Part shown: in pieces, positions 36,264 to 50,100 of the stretch
How the letters are laid out: every line of letters begins with the position of its first letter
Position numbering within the stretch: position 1 is the first letter of the stretch
Assembly: GCA_021234155.1 (NCBI GenBank)
Contig: JAJEKV010000108.1
Span: forward strand, 847,893-911,892
Reading direction: 5' to 3'
Length of the DNA: 64,000 nucleotides
Source: Isoetes taiwanensis
Taxonomy: Eukaryota > Streptophyta > Lycopodiopsida > Isoetales > Isoetaceae
The notes under the pieces: generated by a model
Told to the model about the DNA's origin: nothing
What the model saw: only the letters and a program-made list of their open reading frames with translations
The model's database searches: none
Program-made: the position numbers and the translations under genes

Positions 36264-39200
36264 ATGGTATTGATAACAATTTTGATGGATCTGATTTTTC
36301 TTACTTGCATCATAGGGAGTGGTAAAGTAGGGTGTTTATATCATCTACCTAAGGCATATAGTTGATTTTCTTGCCATTTCTTATTACTAAGTGTTTGTTT
36401 TTTCCGCCGCTCATTTCATGGGCCAGAAAATGCATAATTGAGAATGATGCCACCGTGGTTCACTATATCTCTTTGTTTCAGATAGCTCCTTTAAAGGCTC
36501 CTTTTTTTTAGATAGTTTTTTTTTTTTTTTTAATTGTTGGGTTGGCTACTAGATCCCAAAAGGCATTGATTGACATTTTTAAGATTTGGATTTGTATAAT
36601 TGCAATGTTGCAGTTTAAACTTTCACATCGTACAAATTACTATTTGCTTTATGCTAGCATCATGTCATTGACAATTTTGCAAACACCACACTATGGTATA
36701 TTAGCCTTTTAAATCTATTGTTTAAATTTGGTTTTCCTGGCAAGTGGGAAAATTTTTGGATTTTTTTCCAGGCTTCTTTGTCCAAGGTTGTGGGGATTTT
36801 TTATGCCGGAAAATATTCCTGACTACCAAAAATCAAGAAAATTTCCTCGAGTATGATTTTTTAGCAGGTCTTTGCTTTCGATAGATTATTGCCTTTCTGG
36901 CATCGAGGCCTTGCATGTCGGATGGAAGACATTTATCGGGCAGCATGATTAGCCGGGCGAAGAGGATTTCTGGCATCCAAGGGCTTTATGAAGCATCCAA
37001 GGCTTCTTGATAATTCTCTATAACAGGTATGGTGCGCATCCTATTTTTTTTTCCTTCTGTTCTGCTCTTCATAGAGTTCCAATCCTGCTTGGGAGTTGTT
37101 TCTATTTCCATTTCCATTTCCATTCTTGAAGGTTCGGTTCATGTGTCTTTGGATTCAGGGCTTCAATATTAACACTCCACCATTGCCAATTTCGGGTAAA
37201 AGCATGTTAGGGTGTACCACTTTTGGAACCTGCAAAAGTACATACACTAGGTACTTCAGGACTGGGTACTTTCTCATTTTTATTTTCATTAAAACTAGTA
37301 CAAAGGTCCAAAATAAAAGTGCATTAATATTCAAAGTTAAGATAAAGATAATGCTATGGGAGACCAAAATATATATAAAAGTTCTAAAATAACTTTTATT
37401 GAGATATTTACGGGTACCCACCCAGTCTGGAGTACCTTTTTAGGTACTTTTTTGGTCACTAAATAATACTTTTTAAGGGACACCCTAACATGCTTTTACC
37501 CTGGCCTAGGTTCTAATCCATCACAAGCTTTCATTCTGCCATGGATGGGGAAGAACTCCGTTTCTTTTCTTTTGTAGTATTATTAGCAGGTTAGTTCTTT
37601 CTCTAAGGAAAACCCCTTTCGGCATGCAGTTCTCTTCTCTAGACATGACCAAATTCATTCTTCCATTCTTCATGCATTTTTTTTCTTTCTTTCTTTTGTA
37701 TCTAGAAAGCATTATTTCTTCCAGGAAGAGGTGAGTCTTCTCTAACATGATTGCACGAAATGGGTCATGCAGTTCCAAGAAAAAGACGAGGCATTAAAGT
37801 TATTCTGTCTAATAAGTCATATTGATGTAGAAGATGTGAACTGACCATTCTGTGCGCCAGTTAGTTCTTTTCCTCAGCAAATTTGATGCCTATTGCAGTA
37901 GGCTCTTGGATCGTTGTGCCATAGAAGCAAGCCTGTCCATAGGCAAGCAATTTAATTTATTGTATTGTTCCAGCTCTTCATGATGAAGATTTTCTGGGTT
38001 TTAGAATAAACTCTCTTCAGACCTATGGTCCTAATTCTCTTACGCTAGACAATCATCTTAAAGCATTTTTTAGATGCTGGCAGTAGAGCTACAACAACTA
38101 TACGTTTTAATATTTGCCATTTTTAAGGTTTATCATTTCTTTAAATAGGCGTTCAGCTGGAATTCAAAGCTCACTTGGAGGAGCACTATGACTTTGCATG
38201 TGTGAGGAGCTTCTTGATCAATTTGAGGCCGAAGTAAGTTCTTTGTGATCTTACTTTTGTATCCAACATGTCATGCAATACACATGATGTAATGCATTTT
38301 CTTAACAATAGGTTGCTGCTCTCTTCATGTGCTGCAGATATCAACGTTCAACTTATTTACTTATTCAGTTTCCATCACCAACCAGGTGAGTAGTTTGAAC
38401 CTTTTGGTCCTCACATCAATACAAACAACTTATGTCTATCATATAGTCATCCACATGATTTACTAGCGATACCCACCTTTTTACTTCATATGAGTTTTAT
38501 TGTAACTCTTCATTTGACAAGCAATAAGATAGCCAAAGATTCTTGGAATCATGCATTTCTTTGTAAACCATAAAGCATGAATGGATGAACTTCTCGAAAG
38601 GCCATCAGCTCTTATAAATGTGGCCATGGGCGCAATTTATTATAGCATACCAAAATGAAAGTTTCGTTCTTTTTTCTAGGTCAAACTCTCCCACGAATCT
38701 TCTTACAAAGGAAGTCAATCATCTTCTTTGTATTCAAGATTCTTTATTGTTTGATGAAAAAATGCTTGATGGAGGACTAACATGGGCCTAGCGGTGATAT
38801 TGCGTGGCATGTACTTTGCTATGATATTACAAGCGATCTGCAGTGAGAGCTCAATGAGCGATAACTTAGTAGGTGCCATGATAACATAGGTGCGAATGTT
38901 TTCTTCGATAATATGATAAATCCTAACATAGCTAGGTGCATTTATTTAGGTGCATGTGTTCTAAGATTACGTCAATAATAAAGCGGGTTAACCTTCTCTT
39001 TCATATCGGCTATAATGAAATGTTTTCATTGATCAATAACGTAAGTTCCATGCATTTATTCCATACTTGAAAATACACTCATGTCCATAGTTTCAAACTT
39101 ACATGCTTTTTGAAGATTAGCTATAATCATATTTTTGCATAAAAACCGCGATGACACGTGCATCTAGCTCATGAAGTTTGTAAGTCTAAACCAGCGGGTG

Positions 39201-40080
39201 TTGGTAGGTTCACAAACAATTTAGTTATCTTGGGTTGGTCTTTGAAGCAAAAAATTGTGTCATTTTTTGCCACATCGATCTAAGCTTTTTATGGCTGCTA
39301 CTTGTGATCTGCTTTCGATTTCTATTCTCCTTTGTAAAAGTTAATGTTTCTTAACTCTTATAACTTGCCTTTATGATTTTTCGCAGATAGTGCTTGGAAT
39401 ATTCAGCGACACATTACTATAGGTCTTGAGGTTGGTGATTATCTTGAGGTCTACTTGAAGCTCCTATTTTGTCGGATCTCGATCATAGACAAAGACGATT
39501 GCCACTTGATTGGTTTTGTGGGCTATTGCATAGGTTCAAGCATAGATTCAAGCTTTGATTTAGCCCTTGCATTTTCCTTGCACCCAATGGCGTCACCAAA
39601 GCCCTTTGTGGAGTTTAACAAATAGCTGAAATTATTTTCCCACCTAGGTATGGCATTCGACCACTTTCGGGGAAATAGGTCATGTCAAGAGTCCCTCTTA
39701 GCATAGGGTTTTAGTATCCTCTTTTTCCTTTTGTAATTTTTGCTCTTGCCTTTGACAACTGGATAGAATTAAGCATAAATAGTTTACAATCTCACGGATT
39801 ATTTTGGAATGAATTGGAAATGACTCAAGTATACAACGTTAGGGATGATGAAAAAAAAAAAAAAAAAACTCCTTTGCACTTTACCATGATTGTGTCCTGA
39901 TTTACTAATCAATGTATGTGAGAGTCCACGGGCTATCAATTGCTTTCTATTGTTTAGTATGTCATCAAAGCGTAGCCTATTTTAAATCTGCACTTTTTTC
40001 CCTTAAAGTGTAAACTTGGGTTCTAAGTTTTGGACTAATCAATATAAGGAAAGCTTATTTTTTGTCCACTTGGTGAGCAA
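36264..40080. other. Intergenic, no recognised gene
   Basis: This long AT-rich stretch holds homopolymer runs (T16 near 36520, A18 near 39852) and a TTTCCA tandem near 37110. Exon-like pieces with splice-like edges sit at 38150-38234, 38309-38390 and 39387-39629; the last is an 80-codon open frame after TTTTCGCAG. I cannot assign them to a family. The last could be the 5' region of the adjacent LINE. Confidence 0.25.
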
Positions 40081-40089
40081 CGACACCAA

Positions 40090-42286
40090 GTAGCGAGGTT
40101 ATTTATCTTGGCGGTTCTTGGCCAAGTTATTATCATCTAGATGCAAACATCATTATTATAGTGTCATGCCATTATTACATTTTAAAAGCAATGATTGGGG
40201 CTTCTTGGAGAAGTGTCTTCTTGCACTTGGGTTTGGGGAGTCATTCACAAGGAATGTCATGAAGCTCCATACATGGCCGGATCTCTTTGTCCTTTTCGAG
40301 GTGAGCCATCGGATATTTTTGTAGTGGGTAGAGGAATTGACCGTGGGGTTGTCCCTTAGCACCCTTGCTTTTCACAATTGTGGCAGAAGTCTTGTCGGCT
40401 CTTCTCGTGGCTACCCAAGATGAAAGCGTTATTCAAAGGCCTCCCAATGGGCCTGATGGTTCTCCAAGAGGTATGTAACCAATATGCGATGACACTTTTT
40501 GTTCCTAATTGCGGTGAGAATCTTCGTAATGCTAAGCTATTATTAGACACATTCTCCTTAGCATCGGGAGTTCTTGTAGGTGGCAAAAATGTACAGCTTT
40601 GTGGGCGTTGGGCGGTCCCATCCCTCCACAATATTTTGGACTATCCTTGGAAGATTCTTACGCATGGCAATACCACAAAGTTGCTTGGTATCCCAGTTGG
40701 AATTCATGTCTACCTTGGATGCTTGGGATGAAATCATTAGTGGGTTGCAAAAGCACTTGTTTTGGTGGAATCTATTCTAAAGCTGTCCATGCCGTGTAGA
40801 ATCACTTTGTGGCTAAATGTGTTCTTAGTAATACTCATGTCTACATGGCGTCTGCTACTAGCTCATGATGTAAGATGGAGAGATTGATAAAATATCGTCG
40901 AGAAATTTTATTTGGGGTGGAAATGAGTTAGGAGTGATGGTCAAGGTAGCTTGGAAATGCATTGGACCTAAAGGCAATTTGGTGGTCTTGGTATGTTGGA
41001 TTTTCACCTCCAAAGCAAGGTGATGATATCAAAGTTCATTTGGAGGATTTTCATTGGTAAGGATGATTCTCCTGGCACGAGGTTGTTGGTGCGGTCGATT
41101 CGGCATTGTCTCCCATTTCATAAGGCCTCCATTAAGCCCCTCCTTCCTTGGGCTTTGCTTTATCATATGCATCAGTATCCTAATGCTTCTCCTTTCTAAA
41201 GGGGTTGCTTGCGACTTGGGACCTTGTCGGTCTCTTTTCCATATTAATCACGAGGCATGTCTTGATTTATCCCACTCCATCTTTGGTGGATTTCGCTGGG
41301 ACACTCGGGAGAATGTGCCTCTAAAGTGTGGTTGTTCATCCAAAGACACAACGGATGATGGGTAGCGGTACCGGTATCAATACTATTGCAGCTTGGTATG
41401 AGTCCGATCATCTCATGTCATGGGAAGCATTTAGAACAAAGTTCTTGTTGTATGCGGATGGAGACGAGTAATGCGGAATCATATTCTTTGCATTGTTGCC
41501 CGCGGGATTACAGTCCCTGATTGAGGTAGTCATATGGGGTTGCCATCGGGATATCCGGCCGAGGCGGTTTGTGTCTTACGTGTATAAATTGCTTGTGCAT
41601 TACGAAATCCCTGCCTCCATCTAATAGATGGCATCTTGAGTCCCTGAGCCACAATGGAAAAGTGTTTGGATATGGGTATGGGATAAAGGCTGCTTCACCC
41701 CAAAGTAGTAGTTTTGTGGTGGCAAGTGATCCATAGATGCCTCAAAGTCAACCGAGGTTAGTCCATAAAATGGATGTGGAGTTTGAGCTACGCCCTTTAT
41801 GCCCGACAAAGGGTTGAAGTATTGAGCATTATTTTTTCTTGTGTGAGAAGCTTGTGGGGCATGGTCTTGATTTGTTGACCCTTTTTTGTACGTCTCGATC
41901 TAGCGACAAATTTTGCTTGCTATCTATCCGATGCTTGGCCCAAACAGCGGAAGCGAGCTTTTCATCTCGCATGTGGCTGGCTTTTATGGTCAATCACGGA
42001 AGAAGGAGGTTGTTTATCTTTAAGGGCATAGATACTGCAGATGAGGTTGTTCTTGATTGGTAGCAAGATAAAATTGTTATTGCTTACAATTGTTCTTCTC
42101 TTGATCAAGAGAAGAAAATCTTGATCTGCATACTTACCTTGATTCATTCTTTTGCATAGGCGGTGGTTGTGCTTTCGGGTTGGATCGGTTTGTCCTTTGG
42201 GGTTATAATCATCTTTGCATTTATGTTCTCTGGTTTTCTAGTTGGGAATAAAAGCTTGGCGTCCTTCAAAAAAAAAAAAAAAAAAA
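40090..42286 (+). mobile_element. LINE reverse transcriptase and 3' end, copy B
   Basis: Non-LTR retrotransposon. From about 40195 the frame reads DWGFLEKCLLALGFGESFTR (RT palm start); GRGIDRGVVP-like sequence at ~40328 corresponds to RGIRQGCPL. The active-site YADDT occurs at about 40483 with one base missing (QYA-MTLFVPNCGENLRN). Then come KLLGIPVGI (~40680), WDEIISGLQKHLFWW (~40723), FIWGGNE (~40908), MLDFHLQSKVMISKFIWRIF (~40993) and KGLLATWDLVGSLFHI-like sequence (~41200). The element ends AATAAAAGCTTGGCGTCCTTC followed by A18 (42269-42286). Coding sense is plus; many single-base frame breaks. The endonuclease part is not recognised, so it is probably 5'-truncated. Confidence 0.8.
42093..42116. 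repeat. 24-bp perfect palindrome in LINE copy B 3' end
   Basis: It is identical to 30009-30032 in copy A while flanking bases have diverged. It lies in the untranslated 3' region about 170 bp before the poly-A tail. Confidence 0.8.
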
Positions 42287-43680
42287 TTAGAATCATTATT
42301 AAAGAGTCATACCATTATTTCATTCACGGCAATTAAGCTTGAGCACTTGAATTTCTATGTGTCCATATGTTTACCAATCTGGCAGTCCCATATCTCGATT
42401 ACACCTTCTTAACATCTCATGCTTTTTACTTCCTAGCATGTACAATAAATTTACAAGCCCGATGACATAAGAAACACTTTATATTTCTTGAACATTGAGG
42501 AGGTGATACAAAGGTAAGCATTTGTTGATGAACAATACATTTGTTCATGTCTCACCCATACATCTCTTCATCTCTCCATGCTAACATCCCTTACATGAAA
42601 GGGGAAGCCAACTTTATGCCACGAGGTCTTGGCATCCAACTAGATATAGCAAACACCATATCAAAATTAGAACTCGGTTAGATGTAGTTTAAAGCATACC
42701 TACATTTGCGAATCTGTATATGTGAAGCCGACATTCTATTTCCACATCTATACCATTTTTGTTGCATTAGCATGTAATGTATGTAGGAGCAAGGAACATA
42801 AGGAAAGAAAGATGATTATGCATATAAAGCACATGAAAGGCACATATGCATATAAGATGTCTATTGAGCATGCGATCCTTTATATCTTACGAGCATCTAT
42901 AGAACAACCTATATTAGGATATCGAGTGCAAATTTATATCATGCACAAGCTATCGTGGTCATAAAGTAGGATTCCATTTGTGAGAATAAATGTACCTATT
43001 TATATTCTCGGTCAATGAACTTCCAATCTCGATTTGAAATAATTAAATCATGAAAGTGTTCCACGCATGCAATATCGATTGAACTGTAAAAAGACCTATG
43101 TACAACATGATGGTATTGAGCATACACGCTAGCTGGCAGCACTTCCAATGCCATCTAGCACGTTTGATTATAAGATATACTCCCACACATTTGGGATGCA
43201 ACTTTAGGATTCCAAAGTTTAGCTTGGTATTTTATATTGAACATATCATCAACGCCAATATCTAGGATTTATAAATGTTTAGTAGTGCAGCTACGCTATC
43301 GAAGAACTAGGTAAGTAGTCAAACACTATAGTTGGGTGGCACATAAAAACATGGGAAGTGGACTTTCAGACTTAGTGCCATGTCTTTCTCCTTTGTGAGT
43401 TGTAGTACAAAGAATATATATTGACTGGAATACTACAGCTAATGCACTCCTCTACCCTATGTAAGTTGTATCACCTATTCCCTCTACAGTCATAGCACGT
43501 CTACACCTACATGTGATCTATAATGCCACATTATATATGGTCATGCCATCTATCCATAAATAGTGGTACATGTACCATTAAATTGTTGCCTTGCATATAT
43601 TTATTATGGCTTGAGAGTTATGTAACATTTTCACTTTTAAAAGAAGTCAACAAAATCAAATTGAACACTAACGACCTATG
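42287..43680. other. Intergenic, no recognised gene
   Basis: AT-rich sequence with only short frames, the longest at 42722-42964. Nothing is assignable. Confidence 0.25.
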
Positions 43681-43682
43681 TA

Positions 43683-44420
43683 ATGTCTATTTCTAATTTA
43701 GTTACAATTAGTTTGGCATTACACAATCTTCCTTACAGCCTCACTTATAGCCTCGGAGTTAAAACAACGGTGCCCTATGCTATTCTTTTACAAGAGACAG
43801 GTTTTTGGCCTCTTCAACATTCTGCCATGAAGCGCCATCTCCACTATATCTGCAAGGTGCACCACATGGATGATGTTAGGTATCGGTTCTTGCACTTGCC
43901 ATAATTTTGAATCTCCTCGGTGTTTGAAAGCGATGTTGGAAAGAGCATTGCACTACATGGTTTGCCCGTTGGAACATTGCAGCAGGAAGCACTACGATGC
44001 TTGCTAGTTACGATCACGAGCTTTGCAACAATATCTCAATGGTCGTTTTTCTCAAAGATATGGGAAGCGGTTACTTTGGCCCAAGTGGCGGGTCATTATC
44101 ATGCACACATAAATCCCACCTTGGCACGAGGGGCCCCAAGCTTATTTGCTTGCTTCATTGTCGAGGGAACAAGCTTTGTAGCTATTGCATCAATTCGCAC
44201 GGGGGGTCCCCACAGGCTCTGATTGAGGCAGGGTAGATGGGGGCGGCCGGTGCCGCTGAAGCGAGACTATATGCCTGTTGCGATTCTGACGGTTATTGAA
44301 GATGAAAGCCATACTCTTTTGAGTTGCCCTGCTTTTGAGATAGTCCAGAATCATTTTTTGAAACTTAGCATTCCATTCCACGCTTCCACAACTTCTCAGA
44401 GCACCATCTGTGCATGACTT
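43683..44420 (+). mobile_element. C-terminal fragment of a second LINE-like element
   Basis: Readable pieces in order are ETGFWPLQHSAMKRHLHYIC (~43790), VHHMDDVRYRFLHLP (~43855), VTITSFATISQWSFF (~44005), a shifted RTGSHRLQIEAGRWGRP (~44195-44250), then EDESHTLLSCPAFEIVQNHF (~44300). The last is the C-terminal Cys/His patch common after the RT domain of plant LINE-type elements (IEDE.H.LL.CP). The start and RT domain are absent, and it does not align with copies A or B. A relic is likely. Confidence 0.55.
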
Positions 44421-46298
44421 GGCATTATACATACCTGAGGTTCTAGATAAACGTGCGCAATTCTGAGTAGTCATTATCTCCGCTTGTCTAGTATCATCAT
44501 TATTGGAAGGTTTTTCCCTTGAAAACATTTGAGGAAAGGGGTTTTAATCTAGTAGTAATGATTGTACTAGCCCATTGTATGGGTTCCATGACCTATTGGT
44601 CTCCGTGGACGTTAAAAAATCTATTCTATTCTATTATATTCTTCCCAGGCATCTACATCTATGTCTATTGTAACAAGCTCTTGTTTGAAGTTGAATCCAA
44701 ACTAGTGACATAATTTAAATGTATGTGGCCTATTAGTCTTACTTACTGTAGTGCTTCAACAATTTATGTGCAGAAGAACAAGACAAGCACACTCATGTGC
44801 CGTGCGCATTGCAATTGTTGTTTTCCTAGGCAACCCTTTACTATCGATGTGTGTGCAACATGCCTTTCTTCTAGTGCGACCTTTTCATTTTAGTATATCA
44901 CAAATATTTTATTCAATACAATGGTATTAGAAGTATGAAATATTAGGTAAAAGCTATGCGTGGCCAAAATTCCTTTTTTACAAGAAAAACCTAATTATCT
45001 TGGCTAAATAATATTGTCCAACAAGATTCACCTAGGTTTCTCGACTATTTACAATTCAAAAATATGCAACATGAACATTTTCAAAAACCTATATTTTGTC
45101 ATGTTCAAACAAAATTTGGCTTTAATGGTAACCTTGTTAACAGGCAAGACAAATAACAAAAAAATTTCTAATAGGCGTTAATAATTTATGAAGTGTCCTT
45201 TGGATCGTTTTTCTCGGGTTTCAATACTTTTAAGCTAAAATAATATATGGTAACTTCATTACATATTATTTACCTTTCATGTCATAACTTTACATTTTAT
45301 CACTACTACAATTTACAAATACAAAGTTTTAGATTTATCTAATGGTCAATCCACTTAATATTACTTAATTTTAGGGACAATTTAGAATATATTATCATGT
45401 AAGTATAATTAAGAGTATATCAATATGAATAAAAGTTATTATGAATATCTTTCCCCTCGAACCAATCAATCATGGGTTTAATTACCCATTCATTCGCATA
45501 TGCATAATTTAATCACAATGTCCATCATACTTTTCTACACGGGGGTGAAAGACATCACTATAATTATATTGAAGGTTCAAATCTTTTTCTTACAAGTTTA
45601 AGAAAAGATCACAAGATACCTAATTATAATAAAGATAAGATAAGATAAGATAAGTTAAAGGAAGTAAAACTATTATACTCTTATTGTAATGGTAAGTGTG
45701 GGTGGTTGAAAGTCAAGAAGTTAGAGGTCAAATCCCTTTCTTTATCATGAACTATTTTTACATTCTATATAAGCAATGAAACATAAAAAACATTATTATG
45801 AGGCTCTTGATACGTTGATAAGGTCTCGAGACCTATTTTCAAGCAAACCTAGATTTTATTTTTGGGGTTGCCCTAGGGCAAACCCTTGTTTATGTGGGTT
45901 TGTGGAATATTCGGTATATCTTTGGCATATGCTTAAAATATTCGGGTGCTGCTACAAACCGGTTGTTGCCAAGAACCGCATGGGTCAGACCACGATTTGC
46001 GGATGGTGCTGTTGAAACCCTAACCTAAATGAAATTTCATTCTGTGGAGTGCAAGATGCTTCTAGGGTAAATCGTTTGCTGCGCAGGAAAATGACTTTAT
46101 GGACCGGCATGGTGCGGTGAACGGTTTGCAACAATCTTCTTGCGGCCTATCACGGCGGCGAAATTTTTTGAGACTCATAAGATGTAGGGGATGGCGTAAA
46201 TTCTGTAGCATTTGGATCAAGGCTCACCTTTGAGGTAAAGACAAAGGCAGGTTTGATGTCTCTCGAAGTTTGGTTGATCCAATTCAGAAATATTTGCA
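44421..46298. other. Intergenic, AT-rich, with a GATAA microsatellite
   Basis: AAGATAAGATAAGATAAGATA repeats lie at 45632-45655. An unassigned 79-codon frame lies at 45776-46015. The last ~280 bases, with an AAACCCTAA telo-box at about 46015, are probably the 5' region of the ABCB gene. Confidence 0.35.
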
Positions 46299-47105
46299 AT
46301 GGGTTCTTCTAAGTTTTTTGCATATGCAGACATCAAAGATTGGATTCTCATGTTCGTTGGGGACCCAGGAGCCATAGCGCATGGATTGATAATGCCTGCT
46401 TTCTTTCTCGTCTTTGGAAGTTTGATTAACGGCTTAGGTAGCTTGATGAGCGATTCCCATGAAATGTATAGCCAAGTATCCCGTACCACCAAATGCATGG
46501 ATAAATTTAAGTTAATCGCTTTCAATTGAATACAAGTCATCTTGCTTCTGCAGAAATCTATTTTTCTCGTCTATTTGGGCCTTGCCACTGGTGGCATCGT
46601 GGAGCGTGTGCGAGAACTAAGTTGATTTTGTAATGCTAAGAATTTGGATCAAGGCTGATTTGGCAACCATTTCATTCATTAATGTTTTTATTTGTGGGAT
46701 TTGAGCAGAGGTATCCTGTTGGATGCAAACTGGTGAAAGGCAAACAACGAGACTAAGAATTAGATACCTGGAGGCAATGCTCAACCAAGATGTTGGATTT
46801 TTCGATACAGAGGCAAGGACAGGTGATGTGGTCGGAAGAATATCTAGCGACATGTTAATTATACAAGAGGCTATTAGCGAGAAGGTTACTGTCTGCCCCA
46901 TTGCTCTGATCTCAAGGCATGATTTTTCGATGCTTAAGCAAAATATGTTCATGATCAGCTGGCTTTAGGGGTTGTGACAGATGGGTCTATTCTTACATTT
47001 CATGTCGACATTTGTTGGAGGGTTCATACTTGGGTTCATAACGTTATGGCGATTAGGTGTTGTAACACTTGGCATCCTTCCTGTAATTGCGATTTCTGGT
47101 GGTTC
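46299..47105 (+). CDS. ABCB-type (P-glycoprotein/MDR) transporter, first exons only
   Basis: ABCB full transporters are plasma-membrane ATP-driven exporters; some plant members carry auxin. ATG 46299 opens exon 1 with IKDWILMFVGDPGAIAHGLI and MPAFFLVFGSLINGLGS, the first membrane helix, ending near YSQVSR (~46480). Exon 2 (~46553-46600) gives SIFLVYLGLA. Exon 3 (~46711-46886) gives a frame-shifted W-MQTGERQTTRLRIRYLEAM, then LNQDVGFFDTEARTGDVV and DMLIIQEAISEKV. Exon 4 (~46980-47105) gives HFMSTFVGGFILGFITLWRL and GVVTLGILPVIAISGG. This order and these exon edges fit plant ABCB1/ABCB19. No Walker A, signature or Walker B motif occurs in the remaining 17 kb, so the gene is truncated or its next intron exceeds the window. 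Confidence 0.85.
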
Positions 47106-50100
47106 AGAACTAAGGCATAGCTAAATCTTAAACATAGGGCTAAAAGAAAGGGCAAAAGTGCATGCTTCCAATCAGAAGGCATCTAACAAAGAAAATTGAC
47201 CTGCTGCATGAAAGGGTTAGAGAAATGAATAATGAAACTAGGCATGCATCATGCCAAATTGTGTTAGCATTCCCAAAGTATTTCTCTAAAACTCATTTCG
47301 AAGCAACAATTACCTTCTGGCATTAAACTTTATAAACCTTGGCAAAAGTTCATGAGGCAACAGAAAAGAAAAAACATCAAAGTTTGTTCTTTATGGAGTA
47401 TAAAAGCAAAGCAAGTAAGAAGAGCTACAAAAGGGGCTTCCTTCCTCTGCACATAAGCGTTTTCCACAACCATTGAGATTCAAATGTACTGAGCCACATG
47501 CATCTATGCTTGCTTCGTAAAACACAAACAAGCATGAAGAGAAAGGAGGAGCGAAAAGAAAAAAAAATGCTCCAGCCGTCATGCAGAGAATCGTGGCAGA
47601 GGACTTGCGCTTCAGGAATGGTAGTTCTAGAAGGAGTGAAGCATATTTGTGCAGAGACAAAGAAGAGGTTTCAAACAAAGCACCGAAATGGTGACTGTGG
47701 ATGGAGTCAAGCGTATTGGTGTGGAGACAAGAAACATTTTTCAAACAAAACAACAATAAAGCATTACATACAAAAACTCTCCATCTCTATAAAAGAACTT
47801 GGCATTCTTTACACGTAAAGTTTGGTTAGGGTTCATTCTGGCCAATCTGCCAATGAGCTGCCACCACGTGCCATATATTCTTTACCGGAATATCCCCTTC
47901 TTTGCATTCTAAGTTTTTACTCGACATACTGCTTGCATTCCCAGATTCTTACTTGCATTCTAAGATTTCTACCTGCATTTTGACTCGCATCTGCTTTCTT
48001 GTTTTAATTTTACAGAACATTGAACATTTACTGCCCAGAGAATTGAACCCGGGTCCAAAGCTCCAACAATAGATTCCTTACATTCCCCTTTCCCAATGCT
48101 TGCAGATTTTGAGGGTTTCTCCCAACATGAAGCTCGAGTGCATGGAAGAGCCCGCTTCTAGGTTCAATTTTTTAGGATCCAACTCTGAAGCAGATCTGCC
48201 GGAGTAATTGGCTCACAAGATCTTTGCTTTCGACCAAGAAAACGACACAGGCAGGATGATTTAGTTTTTGCCAAACTCGAAAGACTAATTAGGGATGTAG
48301 ATGAGGATGGAAATCGATTAGGTCGGAGATCATTGAGAGAAGGCCACAGATTTTTGAAGGATTCGACCGAGGATAAGTGATTAAATGTACGATATACTGC
48401 ATAAGCTTCAAAAAAGAAAACCTTAAAGAAGAAAAGCTTCGAAAAGAAATGAAAGAAAAGCTTCAGAAAGAAAGAAAGAAAAGCTTCAGAAAGAGAGAAG
48501 AAAGAAAAGCGAGAGGAAGAAAGAATTACACCATCGCCGAGTCGCCGCACGTAAACCGAAAGGAAGAAAGCTTTGTTTACTATCGCCGAAAGTCGCATTT
48601 ACCTAAAAAAACGAAGTCATTTGCACAACAAAATAGAAACGTAATCGGAACAGAAGGAAAAGGACCGCCGCACAAAAGAACGGTCGGGGAATAGAAAGAA
48701 TGGAGTCATTTGCACAACGGAGACCATCGCCCGAGACCATCGCGGGAAGAGGATATGGAACCAACATGGGATTTTACGTTGTCAACTGGTGGACATCTTT
48801 GGAGTATAATCGCGATACAACATATGCGATTACCCAAAGTATCCACCCCAGACTAACCAATTGTCGCCTGAAGCTTCGACCTCAAATATGATTATGAAGA
48901 AATTATTTGGTAGGAATTTGAGAGGGGCCCGATACACGAGACAAACCAATCCTACTCGGATGTCGCAAGCAAAGAAAGCTAAACCTCACCGTGTCAATAT
49001 GTAACATCGCAGGTGTAGCCCAATACCGCCAAATGAAACTAGATTCTCAATGGTGCGAACATGCCTCAGAGGATCAATATCTATCCATGGAGTCTCGGAA
49101 GGCCGCACTGCCGAGGTCCAGAAAGTGATGATCCTCTACCAATTTGAGCCTCTTGAACCTCGATCCACACCGAGCCTTGCGCTTGATCAATCGAAAACCC
49201 CGGTCGGATGATCGAGCAACATTGTCATTGCTCGCCGTAGGGCGCCTGAGGAGTTGGGGCTGCCGCAGCTGCTTTGCCCGGGAGGCACATCAGACTACAT
49301 GCACCCTGTAGCAAGAGCATCACCCGCAAAGTGATCCCTTCCCAAGCGGGAAGAGGGCATCATATAGCTAAATCTATATCTCATTTAGGAGTGAACGATG
49401 TAAGCGTGAATGATGATTTGTTTGTTCAAACTTGAGTGCATGAAAAAGAAATGCGATTGATTCAAAAAAATAAGGGCTTTACTTGGTTATGATGCAGGGT
49501 GCATTTCAATATGTGTGAGGCTCTAAAGACAATGAGACAAAAAGTTTGAGGATCTAGCTAAAGTGTGTCCGGACAAAGATATAGCCCTTCAACAATTGAA
49601 AGACGAAGAAAAGAGATTAGGATTTTTCTTGCCACTGCGAAAAAAAAGATCAAGATGATAAGAGATTACAATTGGAAAAAATGAAATAGAAAGGTTAAAT
49701 ATGGTCATCGACATTAAGGAGGGACTATGTATGATTTGGAAAAAAAGATAAAAATTTAAAGCACTTGAGGAAGAATTTTGCAACAACTAATCCGATCAAA
49801 CCTTCATTTGGTAAGTGGCCTTTGCGAGATGGAGTAAGTGGTATCGTTTAGTATGTGGCATGGCCTTTTGTCTGATTATGCTTTACATGTACAATTAGTT
49901 TGTGACCTCAAATATGACATTTTTTGCTTTTAAGTTTGCATGGAAAACTTGCAATGTTATGTGTGCAAAATTGCACTTCATGCATTTGTATTTGGAGTTG
50001 GGATACTTAAATTATGTGGCGAGATCATGTTAAAAAGCTGGTGCTAGTGGCAGCGGTAGTAAGGAAGCATGTACAGATAATGAAGATGAAGATTCCACTA

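Noticed and set aside
39387-39629. 80-codon open frame with HLIGFVGYC, reminiscent of a receptor-kinase subdomain
   Set aside because: Only nine residues match; the glycine-rich loop, VAIK lysine and later kinase motifs are absent.
48035-48065. T-arm-like box on the minus strand (CCCGGGTTCAATTCTC) suggesting a tRNA or tRNA-derived SINE
   Set aside because: The upstream minus-strand sequence does not fold into a D-arm, anticodon arm and acceptor stem, and no A-box is clear.
48377-48694. Lys/Glu-rich 105-codon frame
   Set aside because: It arises from a GA-rich simple repeat and the opposite strand is equally open, so coding is unlikely.
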